In this document: piece after piece, positions 61,440 through 64,000 of the stretch
Layout: each line of letters begins with the position of its first letter
Numbering within the stretch: the first letter of the stretch is position 1
From: Candidatus Methylopumilus rimovensis
GTDB lineage: Bacteria > Pseudomonadota > Gammaproteobacteria > Burkholderiales > Methylophilaceae
Direction: 5' to 3'
Assembly (NCBI RefSeq): GCF_006364615.1
Contig: NZ_CP040986.1
Location: 124,001-188,000 of the forward strand
DNA: 64,000 bases
Position numbers and translations under genes: made by a program
Notes under the pieces: model-generated
Databases searched by the model: none
What the model was told of the DNA's origin: nothing
Seen by the model: only the letters and a program-made list of their open reading frames with translations

Positions 61440-61886
61440 ATGGCAGATATTATTCAATTATTAGAGCAAGAAGAAATTGCTCGTCTAGGTAAAACCATCC
61501 CTAACTTTGCACCAGGCGACACAGTCGTAGTGGGTGTGAATGTAGTCGAAGGTACAAGAAAACGTGTACAGCTTTACGAAGGTGTTGTGATTTCAAAAAG
61601 AAATCGCGGTCTTAATTCAGCTTTCACAGTGCGTAAGATTTCATCTGGTGAAGGTGTTGAGCGTACATTTCAAACTTATTCTCCACTCATCGCTTCAATC
61701 GAATTAAAACGTCGCGGTGATGTTCGCCGTGCAAAACTTTACTACTTACGTGAGCGTTCAGGTAAATCTGCACGTATCCGTGAAAAATTAGACGCACGTG
61801 AAAAAGAAATTATTCAAGACATTCCAAAAACAGAAACACCAAAGGCGGTAGCGCCTGAGGCAGCTCCCGATAAGGCAGCTGAGTAA
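61440..61886 (+). CDS. rplS: Ribosomal protein L19 with short acidic tail
   Basis: L19 lies at the 30S-50S interface. Residues 1-115 match the family: [91 protein letters not shown]. The protein runs on to 148, with about 30 extra residues ending in Pro/Ala/Glu repeats ([12 protein letters not shown]), similar in style to the tail of S16 from the same operon. A strong terminator follows its stop. Confidence 0.97.
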   Translation: MADIIQLLEQEEIARLGKTIPNFAPGDTVVVGVNVVEGTRKRVQLYEGVVISKRNRGLNSAFTVRKISSGEGVERTFQTYSPLIASIELKRRGDVRRAKLYYLRERSGKSARIREKLDAREKEIIQDIPKTETPKAVAPEAAPDKAAE

Positions 61887-61889
61887 TTT

Positions 61890-61918
61890 AAAAAGCCCCG
61901 CTAAAGCGGGGCTTTTTT
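61890..61918 (+). terminator. Rho-independent terminator of the rpsP-rplS operon
   Basis: AAAAAGCCCCGC pairs with GCGGGGCTTTTT around a TAAA loop, with the T run reaching 61918. It lies only 21 bases before the xerD ATG. Confidence 0.95.
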
Positions 61919-61938
61919 ATTTGTGTTAATCTTTTTGT

Positions 61939-62865
61939 ATGGTGAAGAAAACACGAGAGCCCGTTGTAATTTCTGATGACGAAAAAAAAGTTATCGATCA
62001 ATTCATTGATCATTTATGGCTTGAAGATGGTTTAGCTAAAAATACTTTAGAAAGTTATCGTTTTGATTTAATGCAGTTCGCAGATTTTTTAAATCGCGAT
62101 ATCAAAAAAATATTATTAGAGGCTCATCAAAGCGACATTCAAGCTTACCTTGCGAATAAATTTAGCCATGTAAAAGCGAGAAGCATTTCAAGATTGATCG
62201 CAACACTTCGACGCTTCTATCGTTATCACGTACGTGAACGTCGTATCCATGAAGATCCGACACTTCATATTGAAGCACCAAAATTACCGAAGTCACTCCC
62301 TAAAAGCCTAAATGAAATTGAAGTGGAATCGCTTTTAAAAGCCCCTGAGATTGCATCCCCTTTGGGCCTTCGTGATCGCGCGATGTTAGAGCTTCTTTAT
62401 GCCTGTGGTTTACGCGTGACAGAACTGATTAGCTTAAGAGTGACTGAAGTGAGCCTCACTGACGGTGTGATTCGTGTGACAGGCAAGGGAAGCAAAACAA
62501 GATTGGTCCCCATGGGAGAAGTTGCTGTTGAATGGATTGATCGTTATTTAAAAGAAGCGAGGCCTCATATTCTTAATCAACATGTGTCAGATGATTTATT
62601 TGTAACACAACGTGGAGAATTAATGACGCGCCAATCATTCTGGCATTTAATTAAACGCTACGCCTTGATCGCAGGCATTCAAAAAACATTATCTCCGCAT
62701 GTATTGCGACATGCCTTTGCAACACACTTACTTAATCATGGTGCAGATTTGCGGGTGGTTCAAATGTTATTGGGGCATGCAGACATTTCGACAACACAAA
62801 TTTATACACATGTGGCACGCGAACGTTTAAAGAAACTGCATGAAACCCATCACCCTAGAGGTTAA
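61939..62865 (+). CDS. xerD: Tyrosine recombinase XerD
   Basis: XerD with XerC resolves chromosome dimers at dif under FtsK control. The 308-residue protein has an N-terminal SAM-like core-binding domain (FIDHLWLEDGLAKNTLESYRFDLMQFADFL) and the catalytic domain with LLYACGLRVTELISL (first Arg), GKGSKTRLVPMG (Lys), HVLRHAFATHLLNHGADLRVVQMLLGHADISTTQIYTHV (His-Arg, His and the nucleophilic Tyr). The N-terminal pattern fits XerD better than XerC. Its TAA overlaps the folB stop in TTAA. Confidence 0.95.
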   Translation: MVKKTREPVVISDDEKKVIDQFIDHLWLEDGLAKNTLESYRFDLMQFADFLNRDIKKILLEAHQSDIQAYLANKFSHVKARSISRLIATLRRFYRYHVRERRIHEDPTLHIEAPKLPKSLPKSLNEIEVESLLKAPEIASPLGLRDRAMLELLYACGLRVTELISLRVTEVSLTDGVIRVTGKGSKTRLVPMGEVAVEWIDRYLKEARPHILNQHVSDDLFVTQRGELMTRQSFWHLIKRYALIAGIQKTLSPHVLRHAFATHLLNHGADLRVVQMLLGHADISTTQIYTHVARERLKKLHETHHPRG

Positions 62866-63224
62866 GTGCGAACACCCTTTTCAAAAATTACCCCCACAGC
62901 TTTTACTTGAGGCAGGATTTGAGGTTTTGAAATTTTAAGTTTCATCCAAGGAGCTTTGAATTCTTTTTCTAGTGTTTCAATGATGCGATACGCTAAAGGC
63001 TCTAATAATTTAAATGTATGATTTGATGTGATCGATTTAATGCGTTCAGCAACAAGGGCATAATCAATGGTATCTGTGATCAAATCAGAATTGGCTGAAG
63101 TGATTTGAGGTAAAGTCATTTCAAGATCAATGAGCAGCGTTTGAGGAAGTGCGCGTTCCCAGTCAGAGACACCGATAATAGTTTCAACTTTCATCTCTTC
63201 TATAAAAATAAGTGGGGCCATCAT
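62862..63224 (-). CDS. folB: Dihydroneopterin aldolase
   Basis: FolB cleaves dihydroneopterin to hydroxymethyl-dihydropterin in folate synthesis. The 120-residue protein has IFIEEMKVETIIGVSDWER (with the catalytic-site Glu), Q.L.IDLEM, DYALVAERI, the LLEPLAYRIIETL segment and the catalytic-lysine strand MKLKISKPQILPQVKAVGVIFEKG. Two adjacent ATG codons at the start give a one-residue uncertainty. It is divergent from plsY and convergent with xerD. Confidence 0.94.
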   Translation of the reverse strand: MMAPLIFIEEMKVETIIGVSDWERALPQTLLIDLEMTLPQITSANSDLITDTIDYALVAERIKSITSNHTFKLLEPLAYRIIETLEKEFKAPWMKLKISKPQILPQVKAVGVIFEKGVRT

Positions 63225-63276
63225 GAGTGCTTCAAAAAATTGTAAAATAGAGTTTTCATTATAAAGTGATTTTCAA

Positions 63277-63867
63277 ATGATGAATGTGATTTACCTTCTT
63301 TTTAGTTATCTCATCGGTGCCATTTCATTCGGTATTATCATCAGCCATATTTTTTCTCTGCCTGATCCTCGAACTATTGGTTCTAAAAATCCGGGCGCAA
63401 CGAATGTTTTACGAACCGGAAAAAAATTAGCAGCTTTACTCACTCTTTTAGGTGATGCTTTAAAAGGTGCTTTAACAGTCGGTTTGGCGCAATATTTTGA
63501 ATTACCATCCCCTATAGTGGGATTCATTGCGATTGCAACTCTCATAGGACATATCTTTCCTATTTATTATGGCTTTAAAGGCGGCAAGGGCGTTGCTACA
63601 GCAGCAGGCATTCTTTTTATGTTTTCGTGGATCATGGGGCTTATAGTATTGGCCATATGGCTCGGCGTATTTTTTATTTGGCGTTATTCATCACTAGCGG
63701 CCATTCTTGCAGCAAGTTTATCCCCTGTAATTGGCTTTTTTTATAAGATTGATTTTTATGAGTTGATCGCAACATCCATCATCGCACTCATTTTAATTTT
63801 GCGTCATATTGAAAATATTAAACGTTTAATTGATGGCACTGAATCAGGTTTTAAAGATAAGAAATAG
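63277..63867 (+). CDS. plsY: Acyl-phosphate glycerol-3-phosphate acyltransferase PlsY
   Basis: PlsY makes lysophosphatidate from glycerol 3-phosphate and acyl phosphate. The 196-residue inner-membrane protein has five to seven hydrophobic segments and the three cytoplasmic motifs: DPR..GSKNPGATNVLR, GHIFPIYYGFKGGKGVATAAG, and a C-terminal RH.ENIKRLIDGTE. Length is normal (about 200). Starts at 63277 and 63280 are both possible. The folB/plsY/tsaD arrangement, with plsY between two minus-strand genes, is typical of Betaproteobacteria. Confidence 0.97.
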   Translation: MMNVIYLLFSYLIGAISFGIIISHIFSLPDPRTIGSKNPGATNVLRTGKKLAALLTLLGDALKGALTVGLAQYFELPSPIVGFIAIATLIGHIFPIYYGFKGGKGVATAAGILFMFSWIMGLIVLAIWLGVFFIWRYSSLAAILAASLSPVIGFFYKIDFYELIATSIIALILILRHIENIKRLIDGTESGFKDKK

Positions 63868-63870
63868 TTT

Positions 63871-64000
63871 TTAAGCCAATTGCCATCTGGGCTTGACTGA
63901 AAAACCAAGATCACGCTTTAAAGAAGTTTCTAATCGCATTGCGCCTGCAAAAGCAATCATGGCACCATTGTCTGTACAAAACTCTAAGCGAGGAAAAAAT
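63871..64000 (-). CDS. tsaD: tRNA threonylcarbamoyladenosine protein TsaD (C-terminal part, cut by window edge)
   Basis: TsaD transfers the threonylcarbamoyl group to A37 of ANN-decoding tRNAs. Only the last 42 codons are visible. The complement reads [24 protein letters not shown] and ends RWQLA, matching the conserved TsaD C-terminus, where the Asp of TDNGAMIA is a metal ligand. It converges on plsY with 3 bases between the stops. Confidence 0.92.
   Translation of the reverse strand, partial: FFPRLEFCTDNGAMIAFAGAMRLETSLKRDLGFSVKPRWQLA

Overview
The window is a gene-dense, AT-rich stretch of a Gram-negative chromosome, probably from a streamlined betaproteobacterium of the Methylophilaceae (OM43 / Methylopumilus-like). 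This assignment is inferred from gene order and protein character: the MetX-MetW pair, the linked GatCAB and AspRS, rpe next to trpEGDC, tolQRAB-pal-cpoB-queE-queC, ssb/MFS divergent from uvrA, short spacers, stop-codon overlaps and low GC. No methylotrophy gene lies here, so family level is a guess and Betaproteobacteria is much firmer. I see no rRNA, tRNA, CRISPR, insertion sequence or prophage, and no gene-free stretch above about 285 bases.

Layout. 1-6815 (minus): a cell-elongation cluster mreB-mreC-mreD-mrdA-rodA-rlpA followed by ybeD and a cut-off lipB. 6948-10122 (plus): gatCAB, the tRNA amidotransferase. 10119-17709: pyrE, xth, ampG, metW-metX, prmC-prfA and hemA, mostly minus. 17811-23926 (plus): rpe, trpE-G-D-C, hemB and a small methyltransferase-like gene. 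23916-29648: a conserved unknown, mrcA (PBP1A), then aroK-aroB-dgt. 29852-31387: a strongly expressed porin with a structured leader and clear terminator, and a small Cys-rich exported protein. 31436-34555 (minus) is an accessory patch: YjbQ, a DxD glycosyltransferase-like protein, a TPR protein with a glycosyltransferase-like C-terminus, and a VOC protein. 34567-39134 (minus): aspS, DUF502, a zinc ribbon, ssb and a YajR-like transporter. 39211-43596: uvrA, then mtgA and aroE. 43670-47997: the nitrogen regulon glnA-ntrB-ntrC with recognisable NtrC and sigma-54 sites. 48105-52474: a CBS protein, a DMT exporter, yebC and ruvCAB. 52462-58677: ybgC-tolQRAB-pal-cpoB-queE-queC. 58739-59527: a PagL-like lipid A deacylase and a decayed ntrC-like gene tail. 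59591-61886: rpsP-rimM-trmD-rplS. 61939-64000: xerD, folB, plsY and a cut-off tsaD.

The genes form a few working sets. One is envelope growth and integrity (MreBCD, RodA, PBP2, PBP1A, MtgA, RlpA, AmpG, Tol-Pal, CpoB). Another is translation (GatCAB with an AspRS that looks non-discriminating, PrfA/PrmC, S16/RimM/TrmD/L19, queuosine synthesis, TsaD). The others are aromatic and tryptophan synthesis, tetrapyrrole entry, nitrogen control and DNA repair/recombination. The most notable observations are the ntrC-tail pseudogene, the PagL homologue with Asn in place of the catalytic Glu, the complete NtrC/sigma-54 control architecture around glnA, the TPR/glycosyltransferase pair, the structured porin leader, and signs of reduction (no gph between rpe and trpE, no pilMNOPQ between mrcA and aroK). 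I found no clear case of a wholly new multigene system; the TPR/glycosyltransferase pair is the nearest candidate.
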